Assembly: GCA_005656395.1 (NCBI GenBank)
Contig: SRSI01000031.1
Coordinates: forward strand, 1-64,000
DNA from: Strongyloides papillosus
Lineage: Eukaryota > Nematoda > Chromadorea > Rhabditida > Strongyloididae
Reading direction: 5' to 3'
Length of the DNA: 64,000 nucleotides
Part shown: one piece after another, positions 33,100 through 45,733 of the stretch
How positions within the stretch are numbered: the stretch's first letter is position 1
How the letters are laid out: each line of letters starts with the position of its first letter
The notes under the pieces: generated by a model
The model's database searches: none
Seen by the model: only the letters and a program-made list of their open reading frames with translations
What the model was told of the DNA's origin: nothing
Position numbers and translations under genes: made by a program

Positions 33100-35511
33100 C
33101 TTTGAATAAATATTGCGTTTTTTTGATGAATGGTTCTTGTAAAAAATTATAAATATTAATTAGTTATGTTTGTTAGAAAAGAATTGGTATTCTCAAGACA
33201 TAATAATTATAATGTGATTATAAAAAAAACAAAACAAACATTTGACGGAAAAAGAAAACATGATAGAAGAGTGAGATACATAATAATTTTATAAGTATAG
33301 GGATGTTAGGATGATAAATAAAAATGATCAGGATATAGTTATTGAGGTGTATGTATACTTTTATAAAATAATTATAAATACTCGAATGGATAACTTTTTT
33401 ATTGGCATTTTTAAAGAATTAGTTCAAATTTTTTAAAGGTGTTTGCTTAAAAAGTTAAAATAAAATTAAAAATGACTTATTTATTCATTAATATTTAATG
33501 TCATTTTTCTATTCACCTCCTATAAAGTTCTTTTTTTATCATAAATAATGTTTAAATGGTAAAGAATTTTGAATGAAAAATAATTAAACATTTAATTAGA
33601 ATTTAACAAGAGAGGTTTAATCATCAGATAAATTAAATTTTTACGTCACGTTATGATTCATTTAAATATATATTTAATAACTTTTGATATGCTTTATAAT
33701 ATAATATTATTAAACTTTGCGTAAAAACAGAATAAAAATATATATAAAATAATTTAAATTTCTAATGTGATGTTTACTTTAAAATTTTTAATTTTTAAAA
33801 ATGTAAAAAAAAAACTTTTGTTAAGCAATATTTAACTTTTTTTTGTTTATTGCTTGTATGATGTATAATTTTTCAATGCCCATCTTAAAAATTTATAAAA
33901 CATAGTTATTATAAGATGGCACAATATTAAATATATATTTATCATAATTATTATGTCTTTAAGCTTTACCTTGTGCTAATTATATGTTTAAAGTATGACA
34001 ATGTTTTAACTTTGAATTGACAATTAAGGAATTGTTGATAAAAAACGAAGATTTTAGCTGGCATAAATAAATTTATAAATAATTATTTTCTTGAAAATTG
34101 ACACGTTTTATTGGAAAGGAAGTATTTTTTAATTGTTAATAAAATGTAATATAACGAGGATTAAGTATTCGTGACGGTTAAATTAATTGATGTCTAATAT
34201 AATATTTAATTACATTTCTAACTTTTCTTGTAATCACTTTAAAGAATGAGATATTCTGATAAATTTAAAAAAAATATCAGCTAAATATTGCATTAATTAT
34301 AGTGAGTAAAAGCAAAAAACAAGCGCGATTTGACAAAAACATTAAAAAAAACCATTTATCATAAGTTTCCTTTGGTATATTTAAATTATCAACTACAAAG
34401 TTCACAATTTTTATGTTGCTTGATTTTTTAATCTTTATGAAGCACTTAAATTAATGAAAAATATCTAATTTTCAATAAAAATAATTAATTTTTTTTATAT
34501 TATTAGTTAAAGTTCCAGTAACTTTAATTTTCTTTGACATTAAAACAGTAATGAAAGTAATTGATTAATTTCATCATCTAAACTTGCATTTTGTTTATAT
34601 TTCGAGAGTATGATTGAATTATTTCCTGATGTTTTTTCTCCACATATGAAGAGTTGATTGCATATTTTGTGCTATGTAATTTTAAATTTTTAGGAACTAT
34701 AACGTTAACATTATTTTTATAACATATAATTATCAAATTCAAAGTTGAAAAAAAGTTTATTTTTTAAAGAAATTTTATATGTTAACATCTAAAATATTAT
34801 ATTTCAAGGTACAATTATTGTTAAATAAAACTTTTAATGACATATGTAAAGTATACTTTTGAATTTTCTATTTTTAAAAAAATACATTTAAAGAGTGGAT
34901 TGTCAAAATTAAAAAAAGCAACAAATTTACATTTACTGAAATGAAAAAAACTTTAGTATGTAGGAGAAAAATATGTTTTTGAGGATCAAATTATGAATAA
35001 TAATTAACGAAGATTATATGATTCTAAAAATGAAAAACATATGAATTTCCATCAAATTACACATATATCAAAAATATATTTTCATTAGCAATATCTAGTT
35101 TGCCACAAATGCATTTCAATTGATGGTTCTTAAAATTAACTTTTATCACTGTTCAACATTTTATTAACAAGCATATACACTTTAAATTACTAATATTTTG
35201 AGATGACATCTAATATATTAGCTTGGATAATTTTTATGATAAACTTTAGTATATTTAATGACGTTAAATATATATATAATCAAAACAGATTTTTTACTTT
35301 ATTCATTACCTCTGATAAAACGTATTGTTGATTATCGTTTGTGAAGTATATCGATATTAACGGTAGTAAATGCCATTAAAATACTATATATTATTTTGAT
35401 ATAACATTTATTTTTATTTTATAACTTCATATTTTTTTAATTTCATTTTATTTTTTAAATGTCATCTACCTAATAATTAATTCAATTTATTTTAGATTAA
35501 TCTATAAAAAA
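33100..35511. other. Intergenic region between divergent genes
   Basis: 2.4 kb of AT-rich DNA with no recognised gene. A splice-acceptor-like sequence (ttcaatttattttag, ending 35495) lies 16 bp before the F-box gene ATG and is a likely trans-splice site. Confidence 0.5.
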
Positions 35512-37157
35512 ATGGATGACGAGGAGGAACTGACACCAGTCAAAAAAGCTCTATCAGAAAATTTGATTATTCAATCAATTCTTAAGTATTTTGAAAATAT
35601 AAAAGATCTACAAAATGTATCAATGGTTAATAAATGCTTATATGAAGAAGTTATGAAAATTCAAGTACCAGATTGTATAATAAAACCACCAAATAAATAT
35701 GAACTTAACTTTGATTACTCATACGTCTCACAACTTGTAGGAGAATTTTGTTGTGAGAAAGAAAGATATCAATATTTAGATGAGATATATGAAAAAATAT
35801 CTTCAGTAAGTAGAGAAAATTTATCATTTACCAAAGAAATTGTCATCTCCTACGCATTTGATGTTGGAGATAGTGAGATATCACTTTTAGAAAGATTAGG
35901 AAAAGATGGTGCAGCGTTTATTGGTAAACTTTTTGATTTATATGAAAATGCTGAATGTTTAAAGTTTATTGATAATTCATCTGAACATGAAGGTGGGTTG
36001 TTGACATTTATTTTAAAAGAGTTAAAAAGTCAAAAAATTAAAAGTATTAATGGTATAGATGTTAACTCATTGGATAAGTTCTTTAATATTTATGAAGATG
36101 AAGGATCATCAAAAGATATTTTTTGTAATGTTATTAATTTAAGAAATTTGTCTTTTGATAGACAAAGTGATATTGAATTATTAGATGTTAAACCATTAGT
36201 TGAATGTCTAAAGAACAAATGATGATATTATGATCAAATTAAATTTATATATTAATGATAATAATATTGATTTCTTTAAAAATATTATCTCATATCTTCC
36301 TGAAGAGAATGATATACTATTTGATTTGGTATTCCCTGAAAATATGTTATTAGAAGAGTTGGAGTATTTTATGATATCAATATCAAATGATTGGTATAGT
36401 AAAATACGTTCTATTACCTGCAACATGTAGGACAATCGAAGTAATAAAAATGTTGAATGATTTAATAAGTCATTTGACTAAATTAAGATCACTTCATCTC
36501 GAAATAATGTTTGTTAATGGAGATTCAAGGATGTTTGAGGAGTTTATTCAAGGAAATGGACATCATGAATACATTAAAGAAAATTTTTGTTTAATTGATA
36601 TAGGAAAAAATTCAAATATAAAGAAAGTGTCAATAACATTTAACGATACAAAATCAATGTTTAATAAACATCAAATAAATGACAGAGAGATGGCCAAATA
36701 TTATTTTATAAAATCTCTATTAACTTCTACACCATTAATTGAAACATTGGAGTTGAATAACATCCAACAAACTGATAAATTAACATCTGTATTAGAGGAA
36801 AATAACAGGAAACTAACTAATCTTCTTTTTAATAATGTTACATTGTCTAGCAGATTTTTACCAGAACTAAGAAGTGTTAAATTTTTATTTTTAGCACCAC
36901 CAAATTTAATACCCATACCATCATTTATAGAATTGTTGATAGTTTTAATGAAAAAAGGAACCTATATGTGTGGTGTTGATTCATCTCAAAGAATCATACA
37001 ATTATCTAATGAAGAATTACAGATTAAATTAAAAAAGCGTTATAAATTTAAGTATATCTCAAAAATAGTTAATGAAAATGGAGATACATACTTTTTATTC
37101 TTTAATAATCCATTACTCTATAAAAAATACCTAAAGATTAATGATATCTTAATCTAA
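35512..37157 (+). pseudogene. F-box-like protein gene 1, two frame breaks
   Basis: The ATG at 35512 opens a frame whose N-terminus looks like an F-box (LIIQSILKYFENIKDLQNVS, then MVNKCLYEEVM), the module that links targets to SCF ubiquitin ligases through Skp1. The frame runs to TGA at 36220-36222, resumes one base later in a second frame (about 36224-36425), and again in a third frame from about 36431 to TAA at 37155-37157. The pieces read as one protein of about 540-550 residues with a leucine-rich C-terminal part and align in order with the next gene. No GT-AG intron explains the shifts. Each shift equals one extra base (near 36220 and near 36429). Either a decaying copy or assembly indels would produce this. 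Confidence 0.6.
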
Positions 37158-37920
37158 TTATACCATTAATTTCATTTTTCATTTTATTTTTTTATAATCA
37201 TTTAAATACTTATAAATATATGACAATAAAGTATAATGAAAATGAATTTTATCACATCTATATTTTCTTCTCATCTCCACATAACATTCTTATGATATTA
37301 TCTCGTGAATAAACTTAACATGTCTTATGTTTTTTATTTTTGGTAAACCTATTCATTCTTATATTTAAAATTATTAAAAGTATCTTTGATTGAGATGTAT
37401 GATAATATTTTTTAATATATTTTCATTATATTATTTATCTAAAATAATATCTATGCACAAATATATACATTAACAAGTAGTGAGATTGTTTATAAAAATG
37501 CATTGTTTAATTATTTTGTTATTCACAAAAAAAATTATACTTCTTTAAATTAAAGGGGTATATAGTGTACTTTATAGAAAATTACCAATATAACGAGCAC
37601 TTTTAGACACTCAAGAATCATATTTTGTGTATAGAGAATAATACTTTTTAATCTTTATATATTTAAATATCAAATGGTCGTCCACAACACCATACTTTTT
37701 TAAATGAATTTGTGTAGAATTCCTTTTTTTATAAATTTTTATCCATAGTTTTTTTCCCTTTAATTCTTTTCTATCATATTTGTTATAGAATTTTTTGTAC
37801 ATATTTTATAGTTTGTATATTGCAAGAAGCACATATATATTATAATATATTTAAATTATTAATTATTTTTTATTAAATAATTTTTGCTATAGATTGAAAA
37901 TTTATTTAAACTTCAGTGAA
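37158..37920. other. Spacer between the F-box paralogs
   Basis: AT-rich, with no gene. An acceptor-like sequence (tttaaacttcag, ending 37916) sits four bases before the second ATG and probably marks a trans-splice site. Confidence 0.5.
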
Positions 37921-39762
37921 ATGGAGAATAATCGTAATATGATGGAAATTTTTGAACAATATCATGTTTGTAAACGTATTTTGGATTACCTTACATCGAC
38001 AACGGATTTGTGTAATTTATCGAATTGTAACAGATTTTTTTATATCACTGTTAATAGATATCATTTCTCAAGATCAAATACAGCACCTTATCAATTTAAA
38101 AAACGCCTCTGTTTTCCAATAGGTCTTTCAAATGACTCCCCATTAAATGTTGAATCATTAATATGTTGGGATACCAATTATAATAAATTTTTGTCTTTTA
38201 ATCAAAAAATTATACAAGAAAAAGTTTGTATGGACGGGTATATGTATGATGATGCATTACATGTGAATTTACGCTTCAATTGTAATAATGAAGAAATTGA
38301 AAAGTTAAATGACGTTGGGAGAGAGATTGCATTGTTTATTGATCAATTATCAAATATTTATTATGATGCAACATCTTTAAGGTTTAAAGAATTCTCCAAA
38401 TCTATAGAATTACTAAAGTTATTTCATGTTGTCAGGAATCTAACAACAAAAAGGATAACTAAATTAGATATTAGGATATGGGATATTAATTTCATTGATG
38501 ATGACAATAATGATAATATTGACCAATACATAGAGGAAATAGGATTTCAGTAATGGACTACCAAATTTAAGTGATATATACTTCAATATACAAACAGTTC
38601 AATCCATAAATATTGTTAAAAAATTAATTAATTTCTTTTCTCAAAGGAAAAACATTGTATGTCATTTTTCTTTTAATAATTTCATCGGAAATTCAAGATT
38701 TATAAGCTTTTTAAGTATCATTAATTATGCTTTAGAGAAAAATATTAAAATATCACTCATGGAGTGCGCTGAAATGGAGAATTATTTTTTACCTTGGACC
38801 AGACAACTTAACACGGCACAATTAAATAATATAATTGAAATTAATATGATTCTATGTGATTGGTCCTTATTACCAAATATTTTAAGAATTATCTCCAAGA
38901 TGAGGAACATCAAACACTTTGCAATACAATTTTCATTATTTACCAATGATGTCATGATAAATAATAGAAGATATAACTTTTTAAGGAGAATTGGGATGTC
39001 CAATATTCATACAAATATTCTACCAAATTAAATAATTGCAAAAACCTAAAGAAAATATCATGGGCAATTCCACCAGATGAGATGACGAATGATGTAATAT
39101 TAAATAGTCTAAATATTAAAGTTAATTTTTTTATCCACCTCCTGAATACATTACCATCAACAGTTGTTAGTTTATCAATTATGAATATTGATAAATTTAC
39201 TAGTAATTTAGCGTCAAAAATATCTTTAAAGATACCAAAGCTTGAATATTTACATGTTGTTGGTGTAAATGTCTTTGAAAATGGGTGTTTGGAGAAATTA
39301 AAATCTTTAAATTACCTTCGTATAACGTATTCTGTTATGCCACCAACAATACCGAATTGGGTAAAAGTTTTGATGACAAATATTGTTTTTTATGATAAAG
39401 ATAATACCTTTTCATACCAACCATTTAATCGGTGGTGGTGTAGTATATATTACGGAGGTCCCTTCTATCAGGTGGAGGATGAAAAAAAAGTTGTAGAAAG
39501 TATTAAAAATTCTAAAGCTTATTCAAAGTACCTTAATACGGAAGATAGGGGTTTAGTGCATGTGTTTTTTAATACCTTAAGTTATGGTCAAAATTATAAA
39601 AACTTGTTGGTTTTTAAATTATTTTCTACTTTTGAGGGTTTTCTATTATCATTTTCCCATCAAGTACCATTGAAAAATATTTATATAAATGGAGTTGTTA
39701 TGTACTTAAACTGTTATTTTTATACTACCATTAATACTCTTCTACCACTCAAAAAATATTAA
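37921..39762 (+). pseudogene. F-box-like protein gene 2, two frame breaks
   Basis: The ATG at 37921 begins MENNRNMMEIFEQYHVC, then an F-box-like helix pair (ILDYLTSTTDLCNLSNCNRF). Frame 1 ends at TAA 38551-38553. A second frame continues without interruption from about 38543 (SNGLPNLSDIYFNI) to TAA at 39029-39031, and a third from about 39019 (NNCKNLKKISWAIPP) to TAA 39760-39762. The order and lengths match F-box gene 1; for example, ILRIISKMRNIKHF corresponds to the 'LISHLTKLRSLHL' part there. The shifts are one base each, near 38541 and near 39020-39028, with no intron to explain them. Intact members of such families show rapid turnover in nematodes. Confidence 0.6.
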
Positions 39763-41731
39763 TAAATATTATTTTCATTTAGAATAATAACTACTCTCTC
39801 AATAACATTTATTTTTATGACCTTATTTTGTAGTAGCTGTTTTTCTTTTAAATTATAAAGTTTGTTTTTTCCACCCTGATTCAAAAATAATGTTTTTATA
39901 CTTTTAAAGTTTATACAAAAAGTATATTTTTTGTTATAAAATTTAATGTTTTATAAATATCTATTTTGTATTTGTATATAATTTAATTGATAAAAATAAA
40001 TTATTTTCATGAATAACATTAAATGTAATCAATTTATTTTAATTTTTAAAATTATTAAATAAAAACATTTTTCTTTTTTTTCAATGAAGGATATTTATTT
40101 TAGGGAACAGCAAAAAGAAGTATAGTGCACTTTTTAAATTGATATAAGCTATTTATTTAGCATATTACTTTCCTGAGGGTGGTTAGATAAAAATTAATAA
40201 CAGGAAATGAAAATTATATCAAAATTCATTTTTTTTATAAAATACTTTATTTATATCCAGAAAAAGGAAGAGATATTTAAATAAATTCAAGAACTTTAGT
40301 AAATTCATAAAGAATAATCATTATACTTATTAAAATTCTTTCCGGTGTATTATTTTGATTTACTTTAGAGTTTTTTTTTTGTAACAATAATAAAAAGTGC
40401 AGAACCATTAAAGATTACAAATTATAATTATTGTCACGAGACATTTTTATAACTTATTAGCTCAATTTATTATATAAAAATGTTTTTGCAAAAAATGGAA
40501 ATTTACATTATCTTTATTTGGTTATGTATAGCCTTGATACAAAAGAAGTTGAATTAAAATTTATAACGTAATAACCTTTTGTAATATTAATTTTTGTTAA
40601 GTGATTTTTCTCCCCTAAAGGATAACTATATTTTTTCTTTTTTTCTTTTCTTAAATAAATAACTAATATTATTAGTTAATTTACGTACAGGATATACAGT
40701 TTGAAGAATTGTGGAAGAGAAGAATATAAAGAAACATTAATTTTATTCTTTTTTATCAAAATTTTTATACTAAACATAAAATAAAACTAGGTAAAGGTAA
40801 AATAATGGATAGGAAGAAAAGAGATGGAAATATTTTTTATGTTCATATAAATTAACTCTGTCATAATTGTAAAATAATACAATAAATTAATATTAATTTA
40901 TTTCACAGAAAAAAATGTAAAAAATGATATTAAAAATGTCAATGAAGTTTAATAATGTTCATTTTAATTAACTATACGTTGTTAGGTATTTGTTAACATT
41001 TATTAGGTAAATAAAATTATTGCAACGGTAAGATTGTTTTTGAAGTATTATTTACAAAAATAACAAGAAAAATTTATAATACACTTTAGTATTACGTATA
41101 CCAGACATCAATGATTATCTTAAAGAGTAAGTAAATAAATATTATAAAAAATTTTTAATTACTTTTTTACCCTAGAATTGATTGATAGACTACTCAAGTT
41201 AATTAACATTAGTTTATATCCAATCTTATGGTCTGTTAAATAATTTACCTAAATAAATAAATAATGTATTTTTTTTAGGATTAACATTTAAATATTGGTA
41301 AGATAATTGTACTTGACAATACAGACAAACGATAAAGATCACTAATTTAAAAAAGGTAGTATAAAAATCTTGCGGTAAAAATCGTTTATTTTATCATTAA
41401 TTTACTCTTTACGACCATTATTGTTATGAGAAACAAGTATTTTAAAATTAACTAATTATCTAACTAATTTTATCTTTGAAAATTCAACTTTTTTTTAACA
41501 AATATATTTGAAAAGTTTTTTATTTGATGATTGATATGTACGGAAAAAAGAAATTAATACAATTAATATAAAGTAGAAGAAAGAATGAAGAAAACAATAA
41601 AAAAAGAAGTGAAATAAAAAACTAATAACATATAATTAAAAGAATAAAAAGTAAAACTTTTGTTTGTCAAAAAGCGTCGACTCTTTTTTTATATTCTTAT
41701 TTGAAATTAAGCACTATATAGGTTCTTTTCT
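39763..41731. other. Convergent intergenic region
   Basis: 2 kb of AT-rich spacer with long A/T runs; no gene is recognised. Confidence 0.5.
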
Positions 41732-42667
41732 TTAAAAAGGAGATCTTAAGAATTTACCAAGGCGATCTTTTTCTTCCTCTGGTTGTATTGGTGGGTTATC
41801 ATTTCTGATTGTTGTTAAGATGACTCTCTCTCTGTTCTCAGGATTCATAAGGATTGGATTTGAAGCATCAACACTATCCATTGTATCGGTTAATTTAATA
41901 ACTTTTCCAAAACCATCACTTCCTTCATTTGTTAGTTCTTCATCTTTTAATCTTAAATCATAGTTGGAATCACTGCTTCTTTTAACTAATTTTGGAACAT
42001 CTAAAACTTTTCGGGAATTAATAACAGCGGATGCAAAATCTCCACCATCTTCTTTTGTTTTCATCACAATTGGAGATGGGAATTTTTGTTGTTATATTGT
42101 GTCTCTCTTCAGCAATCGTCCCTACAATAGGTTTTTTCTCTTCAACTGTTGGTGTACCCCAACCTGGATAAAGTCTTGGATCTTTAACACATATTGGTAC
42201 AGCTTTCTTCTTACAACATGATTGTTCCCAAAGACCTGTTGCAGCGTCAATTTTGACACATCTTCTACCTCTTCTAAATGCTGGTCTTCTTCCTATGTTC
42301 CATTTTTCAAAGTTAAAGGAGATGAATCAGAGTTGATATAATTTGGGTTACTACCAAATTGAGCAGCTCCAACCCATATATAACTTGCCAACACGCTTTC
42401 CTAACTCCCATACAAATTTATTTTCTTCAAGTGAGTGAATTGAAGGCATATGTCCACCACCAAAAGCACAGGTATACTCACCTAGATTCCATCCAGTAAG
42501 TTTATCTCCTACTTTATAGCATTTTTGATCATGTGGTGAATAAATCCAATCACTTGGGCATCCGCATAATATACCTCCTACTAAAATGATATAATTAGAA
42601 ATATTTATTAATAAAATATAAATTTACCTGTTAACAAGAAAAAAATAGAAACAACAACAAGCTTCAT
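41732..42667 (-). pseudogene. Secreted C-type lectin-like gene, three frame breaks
   Basis: On the minus strand exon 1 (42667-42628) encodes a signal peptide (MKLVVVSIFFLLT). After a 47-bp intron, exon 2 runs from 42580. The C-type lectin domain is recognisable in pieces: CPSDWIYSPHDQKCYK, SIHSLEENKFVWEL, then in a second frame SYIWVGAAQFGSNPNYI, then in a third frame GRRCVKIDAATGLWEQ and PICVKD. The last is the usual W...C...C ending. A Pro/Asp/Glu-rich tail follows in yet another frame and stops at 41734-41732. The breaks lie near 42386-42392 (one extra base), 42307-42313 (one base missing) and 42076-42080 (one extra C). Such proteins bind carbohydrates or other ligands outside the cell. 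Conserved landmarks on both sides of every break argue for recent damage or assembly error. Confidence 0.75.
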
Positions 42668-44130
42668 TATTATATCAATGAATTAATAATTAGTTTTGTT
42701 AATATATAATATATGTCTACAATAATTGTTAGAAATATAACTATATAAGAAAATTTGTTAAAGAGAAAAGTTTATAATGATTTTTACCCTACCATTTACT
42801 GTCTTTATATATTAACAAAACTTGGAAGCAATTAAAGATAGTTCAAAGTTCTTACTAATATAATGTATAAATTAAAAACGTCCTAAAATCAAGGAAGGCT
42901 ATTCTTTTGTTGTATAAATTATTGATAACAACAACAAAAAATAAAATAAAAAAGAATAGGCGTAGCATGATGTACATTATTAAAAATGTTTCTGTCCTTC
43001 ATAACAACCCACTAAAATAATTATGATATATCTTTTCCTTACATCTTTGTATGTATTTTTATTTTTCATTTATTTGAAGTATTTTTCGGGAATGAGAGAA
43101 TGGAAGAAATTAAATGAATTGTCTATTCTATCATGGATAGATAAAGTCATTGAAAACAAAACTTTCCCTACTTTTTTGCTACCAATAATTGAACGGATCA
43201 TGACACCTACGTCTTTTAACTTATTATTTCATTTATTTTGTACAAATATTTTTTAAACTTAAAAATGCGTGGTTTATTATGTATGCGATTTATGGAGAAG
43301 GGTGATAAAAAGTTTAATAATCTTGTGGTGTAATTAAAAATAAGGTCACACAAAAATAGTTCCTTGTTTAAATAAATAAAATATTATTTCTAATTTCTTG
43401 TATTTTTCTCCTCAATCAACAATATTTATTTTTTTCTTTACTTTCTTCAAAAACAAACCATATAAGATAGATTTTTATTAACAAGTTTTGATAAAATTAC
43501 TTTCATATAAAATATTTTAATAAAATGCATAAATGTTTAAAGTTAAAATTTATTACAAAGCATAACTTTTGACATGGTCTTAATGAAATGTAAATGATAA
43601 AGTTAGCTTTTTTCTTAATCATCAAATTAGTATGTCCTTGATCATCATATGAAGAAGGTTTCCAATATAATTTTAAGTACAAAAAGATTTGCGCGAAAAA
43701 ATTTAAAAGAATCGAAATGTGATTTATAAAGATGTATTATAATGGAAATTGATGATTTTATTCAAAAAATTGAATCTATTTGATAAGGAAATTAATATTA
43801 GAACTGGTATTTAATGTACTTCAGGACCTTTGCTAATAATAATTAATTTAAAAATTTTTTATTTAATCACATAAATTATAAAGTTTTTTTCTTAATTTTA
43901 ATTATTTCATAGGCCATTAAGGATAATTAATAGCATTTTCTGTGATAAGTCATAAATTTCAATTGCAAAAACGGAAGTTAAATTTTCAGTTTTTTTATTA
44001 TATATATATCTGAAAATTTTTTTAATATTAATATGTTAATGGAAGGCAGAAAGACTTGTAAAAAAGAAATTGATGATATTATAAAAAATTTTAGATTAAA
44101 CAAAAGATAATTACAAGAGATAAATTTATT
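42668..44130. other. Divergent/upstream intergenic region
   Basis: AT-rich. The only notable frame is 43023-43256 (+), which begins with ATG and has a hydrophobic N-terminus followed by an amphipathic stretch with Trp and Pro residues. It has no recognisable domain or continuation exon, so it is not called as a gene. Confidence 0.4.
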
Positions 44131-45733
44131 TTATAAATATACGTCTGTCTCAAGATGTGTTATAGTTGTATCATTGAATAACCGTTTATTATTTCCATAT
44201 AAATCAATCATCTCAACTATACTTCTTATTTCATCAACCTCATCATCAGTAAATTTCCTTTTAACCTGGTGTTCTTTTATTGAAGATATTTCAGGTATTG
44301 AGAATTGATTTAGTAATCCACAATTTTCCAAGAAATGTGTTATCGTAACATAAGGATCTGATATCTAAAACAATAAAGTTTATATTAAAAGAAAAAAAAA
44401 CAATAAATTATGTAAATTGAAACAGGAAGTAATAATTTATGTAAAGAGAATATCTATATAATTTTTTAACTAATGCAATTATACCAATTAAAAAAAATGT
44501 CAACGAAATGATAATATACAAAACTTACAAATCGTTCATAATATATGATATCATTAATAAAATACTTTTTATATAATCTATAATCAAGTATTGACTTTGA
44601 GATCAATGTTAATGCCAATTGTAAAGGATTATGGGGTTTTACATGATTAAGAAGTGATTTGTCGAAGGATGTTTTCCATGTAAAAAATGTCATAAATTTT
44701 TTCATTTTTCTCCTCATAACAATTAATTCTTTTAATTGCTTATCCTTATAATCATGTTCTTTTAAATAATATAATATTGCTTGGTCAATTTTATCTCTCC
44801 CATAGAAGGCATGAATTATTGATGGTGAGGAGGAATGAATATATGGTATCAGTGGTATATTTTCACTCCTAGCCTCAATCAACCATATTTCATTTTGCTT
44901 TTGATTTTTCATGATACACCTCATAACATTTAACAAAATCTTTTTACATTCATCATGTGTAAGATTATCATTAGTATTTATTAATCTTTGTACACTACTT
45001 AAAGATGAGTAATCTTTAAATATTTTTATTACTTTATCGTTATGTTTAGGTGATGGTATTAAATTATAGATGAGAGCAAGAAAATCATCGACACATGAAA
45101 AAGGCATATCATATAACATGATAGATTTACCATTTAAATTTTTGACAATATTTGTTGTACTTAAAAAATCACATGCGTTTACTTTAGCTAAAAAAATTCC
45201 ATTTTTGAAGGCATATGTTGTAAATGATATATTCGATTGAAATGTGTATTGCTTTGGAATATAAATAAAGTAGGCGTAATAATCATTAAGTGAATAAAAA
45301 TGCCAATTATTTGATGATATAATTTTATCATAACTTGTGAATGAGTTAAAAAAATATAAAAAATCAGTTTCCTTTGATGGATCAGTATGATAAAATTTAT
45401 ATCTATAAAATAATATTATACAAATATATATATTTAATAATGAATAATAATATAAATAACAAAAAATTTTTTATATCTAACAGTTGAATAAATAGTTGTG
45501 TAAAAATAATCAAAATTAAATATTAAACTTTACCTCATTAAAATATCATATATTTTTACATCATTCCCATCATCCTCGTTCTTCTCTTGATATATTATAT
45601 TTTTTAAAATCATCCATATTAATGATTCTACTCCAATAATAATTCTAATAATACGGTAGATAAGGTAGATTATAATTCTGATAAGAAAACTTTGAAATAA
45701 TATTTCTCTCCCCATAACATTCATATATGCCAT
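44131..45733 (-). CDS. Unrecognised 435-residue protein with N-terminal hydrophobic segment
   Basis: Three exons (45733-45534, 45402-44529 and 44364-44131) join in frame to give 435 residues. Introns of 131 and 164 bp are longer than most here but have GT-AG ends (acceptors TTTTATAG and TTGTTTTAG). An N-terminal hydrophobic and basic stretch (residues about 10-45, rich in Ile, with repeated Arg) could be a membrane anchor. The rest is mixed and globular in composition, with conserved-looking blocks such as SIMLYDMPFSCVDDFLALIY, EIWLIEARSENIPLIPYI, HVKPHNPLQLALTLISKS and YYERFISDPYVTITHFLENC. The C-terminus is charged (KRKFTDDEVDEIRSIVEM). I could not match these to a family. Acyltransferase and other membrane-enzyme families were considered, but no catalytic signature was found. 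The gene is well formed and likely expressed. Confidence 0.65.

Noticed and set aside
43023..43256. 77-codon open frame with hydrophobic start, considered as a first exon of a membrane enzyme
   Set aside because: No downstream exon, family motif or acceptor could be linked to it.
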